Assembly (NCBI GenBank): GCA_014728215.1
Contig: WJLZ01000140.1
Coordinates: forward strand, 1 to 58,876
Reading direction: 5' to 3'
Source of the DNA: Chitinivibrionales bacterium
Lineage (GTDB): Bacteria > Fibrobacterota > Chitinivibrionia > Chitinivibrionales > WJKA01
Length of the DNA stretch: 58,876 nt
Part shown: piece by piece, positions 47,376 through 55,189 of the stretch
How positions within the stretch are numbered: the stretch's first letter is position 1
How the letters are laid out: each line of letters begins with the position of its first letter
Position numbers and translations under genes: made by a program
The notes under the pieces: generated by a model
Database searches by the model: none
Told to the model about the DNA's origin: nothing
Seen by the model: the letters and a program-made list of their open reading frames with translations, nothing else

Positions 47376-48848
47376 TCATTTTTTTTCAACAACCGCCGCC
47401 ATTGCCTGTGCGAGTATCTCCCCGACACTCTGCGGCATGGCATTGATTTGCGCATGATCTGTACAAATATTACTTTTAATATGCGTGAGAGAAGGAATGA
47501 CCCCGCTCTTGTGAACACCGTTCACTTGGGGCTCCTTTCTCTCCTTTTCTCTCCTTGTTTTTGTCTGTCTCCTGGATATAGGTGCTTTTTCGTCCCTGCT
47601 CTGATAGCGCCGGTGCTTGTCCTCCTTCTTTTTGCTTGTAGATATCCTCTTAATCTTTCTGTTTTTTTCATCAACCACAGGATCAAACGGCTTATTGGTT
47701 TTAAGCATTCCATAGATAATTCGCAAGATTTTATGCATACAGACACCAAGCGCTGCCATTCGAGGCATACCGCTATCAATGCATCGATTATACAGCTCTT
47801 TTATAACAGGATTATACTGAGTTGCCGAAAATGAAACCATGAAAAGAACTGCCCGCGGCCGAGCATGACCTTGCTTGCTGATGTGATAGCCCCAGCTTCC
47901 ATCGCCACTTTGTTTATAAGCCGGATTCAGTCCAAAATAGGAAACAAGATGCTTCACGGTTGGGAAGCGTGCGACCGAGACTATATATATCAGCAAACCC
48001 AATGCGGAATAAGTACCTATTCCCGTAAAACTGCTGAGCAAATCAACCTCTGGCAAGTTACAAGTTTTTTCCAAATGATGTTTGTGTCTTTCTATCGATT
48101 CTGTAAGATTCTTTATCTGAATCACCGTTTCTCGCACCATAAACTCACTTGTTTCATCGATATGCGAGGCAACGGATTTTTTTGTTTCTTCGATAATTGT
48201 CTGGGCTTTGGCAATTGTCACCGATGGAATGCTCGTCAGTTTTTTTATCCGGGCATTAGCAAGCTTGCTGGCTGTGGGATAAGCGCTCAGAACCTCAAAT
48301 ACCCATTGAGGAACTCCATGCTTACAGTAACGGATAAGTTCTGGATGCGACAAATACATAAGAGATTCCAGATTGTTCAGAAGTTGAGAGCGCTGTTTTA
48401 CGAGCAACTGTGTTGTATTCCATTGTCTTCGCATGCTCTGAAAAGCCATATCCTCATTATAGCACACTTTTTCGGGATAAGAGATCATATACGAGGCGAT
48501 GTTGTGAGCTGCAATCGGATCGGTAATGTTGCTTTTCATGGTAGCCTCATGATGTTTTTTGACCCCCAACGGATTAAGCCGGGCAACCTTCAAAGGATAT
48601 ACCTCATGAAGTCTTACCAAAAGACTGTACCAGTTGTTTTCATATCCACCGGTACTCTCTACACCAAAATTGATCGTTGCACCTTTATGGCGCCGGAAAA
48701 AACTACTCAGAAATTCGGACAAAGCACCATGCCCTTCAAATGTATCGTCGAGTTGAAACGGCGCCTCGACGATTCGTTTTTGTTTGTCCAGGATTACAAA
48801 GTCCGCATATCCTTTGCTGACGTCGCACCCCATGAAATAATCTGTCAT
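47376..48848 (-). CDS. IS110-family transposase with altered DxxD and basic C-terminal tail
   Basis: 490 residues from the ATG at 48848, which has AAGGAG five bases upstream (a GTG at 48854 is less likely). The N-terminal RuvC-like DEDD domain shows GCDVSK (Asp9), GVESTGG (Glu64) and NITDPIAAHNIA (Asp110); the position of the usual fourth acidic residue, three beyond Asp110, is Ala113. The C-terminal IS116/IS110/IS902 domain has FTGIGTYSALGLL, FGLNPAYKQSG with the expected nucleophile Ser314, and a GxxR-like GHARPRAVL. Residues ~395-490 form a Lys/Arg-rich extension, making it longer than typical members of about 320-420 residues. IS110 recombinases use a bridge RNA to pair donor and target DNA. 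Confidence 0.92.
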   Translation of the reverse strand: MTDYFMGCDVSKGYADFVILDKQKRIVEAPFQLDDTFEGHGALSEFLSSFFRRHKGATINFGVESTGGYENNWYSLLVRLHEVYPLKVARLNPLGVKKHHEATMKSNITDPIAAHNIASYMISYPEKVCYNEDMAFQSMRRQWNTTQLLVKQRSQLLNNLESLMYLSHPELIRYCKHGVPQWVFEVLSAYPTASKLANARIKKLTSIPSVTIAKAQTIIEETKKSVASHIDETSEFMVRETVIQIKNLTESIERHKHHLEKTCNLPEVDLLSSFTGIGTYSALGLLIYIVSVARFPTVKHLVSYFGLNPAYKQSGDGSWGYHISKQGHARPRAVLFMVSFSATQYNPVIKELYNRCIDSGMPRMAALGVCMHKILRIIYGMLKTNKPFDPVVDEKNRKIKRISTSKKKEDKHRRYQSRDEKAPISRRQTKTRREKERKEPQVNGVHKSGVIPSLTHIKSNICTDHAQINAMPQSVGEILAQAMAAVVEKK

Positions 48849-48899
48849 GCGCACTCCTTGAATGAAGTAAAACAGTACCAGTCAACGGCGTAAAAAAAT

Positions 48900-49050
48900 G
48901 GACAGGCAAAATCACCCTTGTGTAATGCGGTCTCTCGGACCAAGTTTCTAACCGATCTTAGTCTGGCCGGAAGGGAGAAACTACGAGACGGGTTCAGGAC
49001 CCAAGAGCCGAGCCTCCTCTTCACGCCAAGCTTAATATGCTTTATCACTG
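48900..49050 (-). ncRNA. Candidate bridge RNA of the IS110 element
   Basis: Upstream of the transposase and in the same direction, about 140 bases can fold into a series of hairpins (minus-strand reading): AAGAG...CTCTT around a GC-rich loop; GGGT-cctga-ACCC; a larger stem-loop AGTTTCT...AGAAACT whose 26-base interior includes CCG...CGG; and GGTC-cgaga-GACC. Stem plus internal-loop arrangements in this position are characteristic of IS110 bridge RNAs. The guide loops cannot be matched to donor and target because the element ends are uncertain. Limits are approximate. Confidence 0.45.
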
Positions 49051-49096
49051 TCCAGGAATGCATGGGTTTTTTGAATGCTATTATTTTATACAGAGT

Positions 49097-49445
49097 TATC
49101 AACATTTCAACACTTATCCACAAAGAAGAAAGAAAAAGTAGCAAAAAGAAAGAAGAAATTACCAATACCATTTATATATATCACAAAAGAATTAATATAC
49201 AAGAGCCGGTATGTCTGTAGAAAAAACAAGAGAAAAACCCTCCTTGAATGATAAATATATTCGAATGAAATTGGAATACTATCATAATCATTAATATTTA
49301 GATCAAGAGGGCACTTAGATTTAGCAGAAATTATAGAGGTGCTTATGATAAAAAATGAAATAAAATGTTTTTTCATGTTCTTTTGCTTTCCCGCCGGCTA
49401 TAATATATTCTCTCTACCATTCAGCATAAAAAAACTTGTGCATAA
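49097..49445. promoter_or_regulatory. DnaA-box-like cluster flanking an AT-rich block
   Basis: TTATCCACA at 49115-49123 is an exact consensus DnaA box; TTATCAACA at 49097-49105 differs from it at one base; TGTGCATAA at 49437-49445 is an exact box (TTATGCACA) on the other strand. The sequence between is strongly AT-rich. Two exact boxes within 330 bases are not expected often by chance, but AT-richness raises the odds. No replication gene is nearby. Confidence 0.35.
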
Positions 49446-49620
49446 CTCCACATAGTCTGCAACCCATACCCTTCATTTACAGTAACCTCAAAGTGCCGGA
49501 TATATTCTTATGGGAACATAGTGTGAATATTTCCGTGATTTCTTGCGAGCTGTTGAATTAAAATGAGTTGCGTAGGCCCGACCCGGATTATCTTTTCGAG
49601 CAAAATGCAAAAAGAATAAT

Positions 49621-49680
49621 GTACGCTCAGCATCGAATTTGTACGCTCAGCATCAAATATTAACGCTCAAGTGAGAATTG
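49621..49680 (+). repeat. Three tandem 20-bp repeats
   Basis: Units start at 49621, 49641 and 49661 with an exact 20-base period. The first two share GTACGCTCAGCATC and AAT near their ends (17 of 20 identical); the third keeps ACGCTCA and AAT but is diverged elsewhere. There is no spacer between units, so it is not a CRISPR. It is iteron-like in length and arrangement. Confidence 0.65.
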
Positions 49681-49699
49681 CAAACGCATTAGATGGGGT

Positions 49700-49723
49700 T
49701 TCGAACGGTTCGAACGGGTTCGG
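49700..49723 (+). repeat. Tandem TTCGAACGG repeat
   Basis: TTCGAACGG occurs twice back to back (49700-49708 and 49709-49717), followed by GTTCGG, a partial third unit shifted by one base. It lies 20 bases after the 20-bp tandem repeats. Function unknown. Confidence 0.5.
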
Positions 49724-49856
49724 ACCACGTTTAACTCACTGAAAGCAAACAAATAACAACGAAAAACCTCAAAAATGCAACCTCTCCGAGTTAGAAGAAA
49801 GAAAACCCTGTCCTGTCGCAGAGGCTATTTACAAGCAAAAACATGGGGCACAATTT

Positions 49857-49938
49857 CTTCCTATGCCGGTCTGCCGGCATAGCATATAATCAAGCATTTT
49901 CCTACCAGGGTTTAAGGGCATGGAATGCCCTTCCATAT
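49857..49938 (-). repeat. Two-hairpin intergenic element, copy B
   Basis: Opposite in orientation to copy A at 41051-41132. In the minus-strand reading hairpin 1 is AAGGGCA-TTCCA-TGCCCTT (49932-49914) and hairpin 2 is TATGCCGG-CAGA-CCGGCATA (49881-49862), with AGGAAAATGCTT between them. Stem bases that differ from copy A are paired in both copies. Confidence 0.7.
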
Positions 49939-49990
49939 GCTTCTATTTAAATGCTATTATTCCAACCGGCTGCAAGGCAATCTGCTCACC

Positions 49991-50009
49991 CCGGAAGATG
50001 TGCTTCCGG
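49991..50009 (-). other. Hairpin downstream of the GH9 gene
   Basis: CCGGAAG (49991-49997) pairs with CTTCCGG (50003-50009) over five bases, about 35 bases beyond the stop of the minus-strand GH9 gene. There is no T-tract, so it is at best a weak or factor-aided terminator or an RNA-end-protecting structure. Confidence 0.4.
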
Positions 50010-50044
50010 TGTGTTTTGTGCTGATGGCAAATGAATTCGCATAA

Positions 50045-51724
50045 TCAGTGGTTGCTGATGTGCATTTTCCTGATCCCTTTTTTCATTCCATCAGGCAGAA
50101 GGATTATCGGGGTTGACGGGAGCCCGTGAATGTTTTTGTATATGGCTGGTACCATTTTACCGTTGATCGAGAACGCCCGCAAGCACTGATTATTCCTGAT
50201 ACGAAAAGATAATCCGTTTTCCCGAGATTCGGGGTAAGAACCATCGAGCACAACCGCACTTTCGCCGGTGTCAACCGGCGCAAGTTTCGAGATAATGTAT
50301 CCCAGTGCGCCCACCAGCCCGGAATTGTAATCGATACCGCCTTCGGTGTAGCTGTACTGATTGATATCATCGACAAATGATGATGCATCCAGCGTACCGC
50401 CAACCATCAAGCCGAACTGTTTGTTACGATCGGGGATCGTGAGCGAATTTTTAGCTCCGTCGGAAACATTGTTGTCGTTGAGAAAGACATTCCGGTGGTG
50501 AGGATGCTGCGGAGATTTATTGCCGAACCCGACCACAAAGGATTGTCCGGCAGCGTTTTCGCCGAGGATATAGTCGATCGTTGCATAGATGAAATTATCG
50601 ATATCGCTGTTCTCTTGCAGTTTGTCGTTGAGTGCGCAGGCGAATGCCTGGCCGGCGCTGTACCTGAGAATGCCCCATGATGCTCCGGTTGCGCCGACGC
50701 CCTCAGCGGTGACATTCGATTTATACCGGTTGACTATCTGATTGAGAAGGTTTTTCTTTCCGGCAACGCCGATCTTTGCCAGGTTGTAAACAGCGAGATC
50801 ATCGTTATTGGCGTAGCAAAGTGACCAGTTATGATCGTTAACCGAACCCGATTTACCGATGGCATCGTCGAGGTACTGCTGCTCGCCGGTAGTCCAGTAC
50901 AGCTCGGTGGTCATGATAACGAAATCATCTTCCCACCGCGCGTTTGCGGTATAAAAGCTGCCGTCACCGGCGCCCACTGTTCCCGGATGGGCTTTTGCAT
51001 ATTCGTAAGCGTGAAGCGCATGCCGGAGGCATTGATCCGCATACGGGGAGTTATATTTTTTATACACCCTGGCCATCAGGGCAAGGGTTGCACCGCAGAA
51101 GGAAGCCATGGATGCCCCACCGGGATTTTTATACACAGTCCGCGGCTGACCGCCGTCACTGGAAGAGAGTGTTGCCATATTGACAGAGGTCACCCATTTC
51201 TTATGATCCTTGGCGCCTTCACCAACCTGGTAATAGAATGTCGAATTGTCACGTGCGCACCTGATGAAATAATCGGTGGCATACTTGACCTCATCGAGAA
51301 TATCAGGAATACCGTTGGGACTGCCCCTGCCGCCTTCCCAGGAGAAATCACCCGATGACTGATAGCCGTGATAGTCAAACGAGTAATAATCACCGAATCC
51401 TTCCGGAAACTCGGCATATGCTTTCAGCAGTACATAGGCGCTGTAGAACTCGGTTTGACCGAACTTCACATGATCGCCGCAGTCATGCCACCCGCCTGCA
51501 AGGCTGTAGCTTCCGTCGGCATCTTCGGTGAAATCGACCCCCGCACCATGATCCATGATCAGCCAGTTCGGGCCATCGCCCGAGCGCTGACCGCCGTACA
51601 TGCGGGTGGTCATCCAGTGTGCTTTCTGATACTCTTCTACCGAGAGTTTCCCCGCTCCCTGCAGAACAGGGGCGAGAGACATAATTCCACAGAAAAGAAT
51701 GTTTGCCATGTTGCGAAATTTCAA
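50045..51724 (-). CDS. GH9 glycosidase with DCGD motif
   Basis: 559 residues from a TTG at 51724, chosen because AAAGGG lies eight bases upstream and a signal peptide follows (KFRNMANILFCGIMSLAPVLQG); starting at the in-frame 51850 would overlap the preceding gene by over 100 bases, and the ATG at 51709 lacks a ribosome site. The GH9 domain fills almost the whole protein: GGWHDCGDHVKF (Asp81/Asp84; Cys in place of Ala is a known bacterial variant), HPHHRNV (around 408-411) and YTEGGIDYNSG (catalytic acid Glu461). The last ~60 residues resemble a shortened sorting tail (LRAFSINGKMV). It follows the GH51-like gene by 19 bases, so the two probably share a transcript. Confidence 0.92.
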   Translation of the reverse strand: MKFRNMANILFCGIMSLAPVLQGAGKLSVEEYQKAHWMTTRMYGGQRSGDGPNWLIMDHGAGVDFTEDADGSYSLAGGWHDCGDHVKFGQTEFYSAYVLLKAYAEFPEGFGDYYSFDYHGYQSSGDFSWEGGRGSPNGIPDILDEVKYATDYFIRCARDNSTFYYQVGEGAKDHKKWVTSVNMATLSSSDGGQPRTVYKNPGGASMASFCGATLALMARVYKKYNSPYADQCLRHALHAYEYAKAHPGTVGAGDGSFYTANARWEDDFVIMTTELYWTTGEQQYLDDAIGKSGSVNDHNWSLCYANNDDLAVYNLAKIGVAGKKNLLNQIVNRYKSNVTAEGVGATGASWGILRYSAGQAFACALNDKLQENSDIDNFIYATIDYILGENAAGQSFVVGFGNKSPQHPHHRNVFLNDNNVSDGAKNSLTIPDRNKQFGLMVGGTLDASSFVDDINQYSYTEGGIDYNSGLVGALGYIISKLAPVDTGESAVVLDGSYPESRENGLSFRIRNNQCLRAFSINGKMVPAIYKNIHGLPSTPIILLPDGMKKGIRKMHISNH

Positions 51725-51743
51725 ATCGGTATCCCTTTCTTTT

Positions 51744-54700
51744 TTATCGTGCGCCGCCATGAAGCAGCAAGAGTGTGGTGTGTTTGTTTCCGAGAGTAAT
51801 TCTGCACGCGTACATGCCGGAAGCCAGACCGTTTTTTTTATCCCAGACATACCGTGCCTGACCGGGTTCGAGCTTTCCGGAGTTGTGAATGCATGTGCCC
51901 AGCATATCGAAAATCTCTATCCGTGGACGGGCATTGTCGGTGTTTATCCAGGTGAATTCCAGCGCTCCGTTGGGAAAACGACGGTGGAACAGCCCCTGAC
52001 GACGATGCAAAACACCATTCGCTTTCAGGGGCATGATGATCGAGTCGCCCGAATCGCTGAGAAAGACGACATTGTCGATCGCAAGGAACCCGTCTCCTTC
52101 TCCCACAGCCCTGAATTCGAGGTCGTAAATATCACCCGGCCCAATGCTTGCCACGGCCTCGCCCCATCCGTACTGACTTAAATCCTGCCAGGCAAAAGTC
52201 ATGGTTTTCCACATACCGCCCGTGTTGTCGAGAGGCATATTGAACTCATCGTAGTCGGTTACTTTCGTGCTGTTGACATGAAGGAAAAATGATTCTGCGC
52301 CCCCCGAATGGCTCGATGCATAATCGAACCGCATACCGGTGATTGTCGGTTGCATTGTATCCATGAAAAGTGTGTCGAGCGGGAGGTTTAATTTCGCAAA
52401 GTTGGAATATCCCAGATCCGCAGGCTGCACAACTGTAAAATCTGCCCTGAGGCTCAGGTTGTCGCCGGATCGACGGTCGATGGAAAGTGCTATTGATGAT
52501 TCATTCTTGCCGTGAGCATAGGAACGCCATCTGGCTGCATCCGGAAGACTGCTGACCAGATTGCTGTCCTGGAAATTGTCAATAAGAAGGACTGGACGCA
52601 AGCGGCCGGAAACGGAAAAGGGGAGACTGTCGATCGTTGATTCTCCAGATTCCGTCATCGCCTGTACATAGAGCACATGCTCACCCTTTGCAAAGAGATC
52701 CGGAGCCAATGCGAACATAAAGCTTTCCGAGGGACCGTCAAAGCCGCCGTCAACCGAAACCAGCGCAGAAAAGGAATCCTTCGAGTCGACACTGTAGCCG
52801 ATTCGGGTAACAACCGAACTGTTCCCGGTTGCCGTCCCCCATACTTTCAATGAATCACCACTCCGTAGACGTCCGGGCTCCGAACCCAGATGCACTATAT
52901 CGGGCTTTGTATCCGATGAAATACCGTTATGGTATGCGACAACCGCAACGGATACCGGAGGAAGCATTACCGCCTGAATCGAATCGAGGCTTATCCGTCT
53001 GGAAACCGGTCCGCAATTGGGTGCGGCATAGGCTCTTTTGTCAATGCCGTTCCAAGAAAACAGCTCCTCATTCCATTGATACCAGTCTGCTGAGGTATAG
53101 TTGGTTCCTTCAATCGATATAGTTACTGCAAGCGTATCGTTGCCGGTGTTGCACAAAAGAGTCCGGAACTGGTCTGCAGTGTGTATTCCGTAGGCCCGGA
53201 GACCGCTGTTGCGCTCGTAATTTCCGAGTACCGGCGCCTGACCGAAATCGCTGCCGATCCAGAGCGCGTTGCTCATATAACTCGACCACCAGGCAGCCGA
53301 GGGGGCGTGAGTAAATGATGAATAGACTGTCTCGCCGACAGGATTGAACAGGCTGAGACTTCCATGGGTGCCGTCAGGCCCCGAGCCGCCGCCTTCGTAG
53401 GAATCCCAGATCACGGTCATTCCCCGGTAGCCGAATTTTTCGACAAACCCGCCGAACATATTGGCCAGACATACCGTATTGACCGGTTCCATGAGAATAC
53501 CTGCCATCTGTACCGACATGTTGTATTCACTCATGAACACCAGCGTGCTTTCGGGCTGCAGAAGATACGCATCGATCATGTCTAAAAGCGTGTCGCTCTT
53601 TTCATAAACATAATCGGATTTTTCGAGCATCGATGACTCGTTTGGCCGTGATGAAAACCAGTAGGGGTAACAGTGAAAATCGACGCCATCGCAATACGAA
53701 ACGCCATCGGTTTTTTCGATTGCTCCCACATATTCCAGAAAAGTATGCATCCATGACTTGAGATTGAAATCGCCGCTTGCCTGTCGGTTGAAATCCGCGC
53801 CGGCTAAAACCGGGCCGAAAACTTTTATGGTCGGATCGACCGCTTTCATGGCTTTGCTGAATGCGATAAACTTTTCGGCATACATCGCGGCGGTTACCGG
53901 ACCACCTTCTTCCCAGTCGCCATCCATCTCATTACCCACCTGCCAGTAGCGAATATCATAGTCCTTGACTTTATTGGCATACCGAACCCATCGGGCAGCC
54001 TCCTGCGGGGTGCCGGTGCTGTAATTGACACAAATGACCGGTATGGCGCCATACTCGAAACTTTCAACATAGTCCATGAACGATTCAAAATCCCAGTCAA
54101 CCCATCCACCGGCAAAATCTTCGCGCATAATATTCGCAGGATGAGCCGAGAGGGCAATAACTTTTGTCTGATCGCCGGATTCCTTCCGGTAGCTTTTGAT
54201 ATTATTCGAGATCTGTTCGCCCCCGCTGTAAAGATAGACTTCCCTGACCTGAATATCCTTTGCACCCGAGGCACTCAAGGATGATTGTATCCGGAGATAG
54301 CTCGTGCGCCGTCCGGTATCGAGAGAGCAGGCGAACACCGTATCGGTATTGCCGGTCACTTCCTTTACCGTTTTCCACATGTTGCCGTTGGTCTGATGCG
54401 GTCCCGGATAGAAGGTCCCGGTGCCGGACCAGACGTCGATCGCAAAATCGACTCCATGGCGCTCTCCCCAGACAACAACAATCGAATCGATCTCATATGA
54501 TTTGTCCAGTTGAAGGTAGAACCATGGACTGGTTTGGGTGACATAAGGATCGCTCCACCACATTGTAGCAGTGTCACCGTCGGTGATATGTGATGACCCT
54601 TCAAAACCATAATGGTATTTCGAGGTTCCCCGGTGCTTTGTGTGGACCACGAATCCGGGGGTGTATTCGCCGGTATCGGAGATCCAGACGCCGATGCTGT

Positions 54701-54992
54701 CGTATTCACCGCTTCCGTTCCAGTGATAATCATTGGACATGGAGCCGTTGGGAAAACGAAACAAAGAGAACCGGGCTGTTTCCATACCGTGTTTGATTTC
54801 TTCGTACAAATGGTTGGAATTCCATATGGGAAGGCAGGTGCCGGTAAGACGGGAGGGATTAAGAACAGGTTTCTTTGCGGCTATATCGAATTGAACATCG
54901 ACCGGCTCTGCAGCAAAGGCAAAAAGAGAAAACAAAAAAATACAGGTGCTGATGAAGGGTATCATTTTCGTATTCTTTCTATTAACGAACAA
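51744..54992 (-). CDS. GH51-like clan GH-A glycosidase with discoidin domain inserted in barrel
   Basis: 1,082 residues including a signal peptide (cleavage near AFAA). The start is a TTG at 54992 giving a basic n-region; an ATG at 54965 is the alternative. The TIM barrel starts at ~45 with RFPNGSMSNDYHW, typical of GH51-type enzymes. It is interrupted at ~122-257 by an F5/8C (discoidin) domain (ITDGDTATMWWS; WFYLQLDKSYEIDSIVV; IQVREVYLY), then resumes with WQVGNEMDG (acid/base Glu355) and VFMSEYNMS (nucleophile Glu489). A beta-sandwich follows the barrel, then a linker, a CBM11/CIA30-like domain (~795-985, LLIDNFQDS to LAIDNVVFL) and a Por-type tail (IEIFDMLGTCI; LASGMYACRI). Likely acts on arabinoxylan or other hemicellulose, but the family assignment is by motif only. 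Confidence 0.82.
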   Translation of the reverse strand: MFVNRKNTKMIPFISTCIFLFSLFAFAAEPVDVQFDIAAKKPVLNPSRLTGTCLPIWNSNHLYEEIKHGMETARFSLFRFPNGSMSNDYHWNGSGEYDSIGVWISDTGEYTPGFVVHTKHRGTSKYHYGFEGSSHITDGDTATMWWSDPYVTQTSPWFYLQLDKSYEIDSIVVVWGERHGVDFAIDVWSGTGTFYPGPHQTNGNMWKTVKEVTGNTDTVFACSLDTGRRTSYLRIQSSLSASGAKDIQVREVYLYSGGEQISNNIKSYRKESGDQTKVIALSAHPANIMREDFAGGWVDWDFESFMDYVESFEYGAIPVICVNYSTGTPQEAARWVRYANKVKDYDIRYWQVGNEMDGDWEEGGPVTAAMYAEKFIAFSKAMKAVDPTIKVFGPVLAGADFNRQASGDFNLKSWMHTFLEYVGAIEKTDGVSYCDGVDFHCYPYWFSSRPNESSMLEKSDYVYEKSDTLLDMIDAYLLQPESTLVFMSEYNMSVQMAGILMEPVNTVCLANMFGGFVEKFGYRGMTVIWDSYEGGGSGPDGTHGSLSLFNPVGETVYSSFTHAPSAAWWSSYMSNALWIGSDFGQAPVLGNYERNSGLRAYGIHTADQFRTLLCNTGNDTLAVTISIEGTNYTSADWYQWNEELFSWNGIDKRAYAAPNCGPVSRRISLDSIQAVMLPPVSVAVVAYHNGISSDTKPDIVHLGSEPGRLRSGDSLKVWGTATGNSSVVTRIGYSVDSKDSFSALVSVDGGFDGPSESFMFALAPDLFAKGEHVLYVQAMTESGESTIDSLPFSVSGRLRPVLLIDNFQDSNLVSSLPDAARWRSYAHGKNESSIALSIDRRSGDNLSLRADFTVVQPADLGYSNFAKLNLPLDTLFMDTMQPTITGMRFDYASSHSGGAESFFLHVNSTKVTDYDEFNMPLDNTGGMWKTMTFAWQDLSQYGWGEAVASIGPGDIYDLEFRAVGEGDGFLAIDNVVFLSDSGDSIIMPLKANGVLHRRQGLFHRRFPNGALEFTWINTDNARPRIEIFDMLGTCIHNSGKLEPGQARYVWDKKNGLASGMYACRITLGNKHTTLLLLHGGAR

Positions 54993-55189
54993 GGTGATGC
55001 TTTTGCTTAAAGAGCAAAGCTATTTAAGCGTTTAGCCTGTGCTGCAATACAAAACCGGCGGGATTCGCCAGAGCGATACACCGATCCGGTACAGTGGCCC
55101 CGCCGGAGCACTGCCGGGCGGGGTTACGCGTGTTTATAACTCCTGAGCGCTTGCCTGAGCCCGCTTTTATTTTTGGGCTCTTGTTTCTC
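54993..55189 (-). other. Intergenic region with GAGCCC/GGGCTC hairpin
   Basis: A 197-base gap between two minus-strand genes. GAGCCC (55157-55162) pairs with GGGCTC (55175-55180) over an A/T-rich 12-base loop, just after the lipoprotein stop codon; no T-tract follows on the minus strand. A second GC-rich stretch at 55095-55125 contains a CCCCGCC/GGCGGGG inverted repeat. A promoter for the GH51-like gene may lie here. Confidence 0.4.

Larger units (their letters stand above)
47366..49376 (-). mobile_element. IS110-family insertion sequence, boundaries tentative
   Basis: One IS110-type transposase gene with a long upstream non-coding part, as in IS110 elements, which lack classical inverted repeats. 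The limits given are those of a 14-base direct repeat, AAATGTTTTTTCAT, at 47366-47379 and 49363-49376; the first overlaps the transposase stop codon, so the match may be chance. A shorter element ending near 49080 is also possible. No target-site duplication could be confirmed. Confidence 0.55.
49051..50044. other. Gene-free region, AT-rich, with DnaA-box matches and tandem repeats
   Basis: About 1 kb with no convincing gene on either strand. It holds a purine/AT-rich block at about 49080-49380, DnaA-box-like 9-mers, tandem repeats, the second two-hairpin element and a further hairpin, each listed separately. TATAAT at about 49400 is promoter-like. Short frames in it lack ribosome sites and similarity to anything recognised. 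Confidence 0.5.

Noticed and set aside
47865-48893. Long open frame (342 codons) on the plus strand opposite the IS110 transposase.
   Set aside because: It is antisense to a well-supported transposase with all domain motifs, has no ribosome site and no recognisable domain; a mirror of the coding bias.
49621-49680. Tandem 20-bp units considered as a CRISPR array.
   Set aside because: Units are directly adjacent with no spacers, only three copies, and no cas genes are in the window.
51470-51490. GH9 active-site motif DCGD instead of DAGD considered a defect.
   Set aside because: Both catalytic Asp residues are present and the Cys variant is known in bacterial GH9 enzymes; the catalytic Glu and HHR motif are intact.
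33874-54992. Cellulase cluster considered as a Bacteroidetes-type polysaccharide utilisation locus.
   Set aside because: No SusC/TonB-dependent transporter, SusD homologue or hybrid two-component regulator is present.
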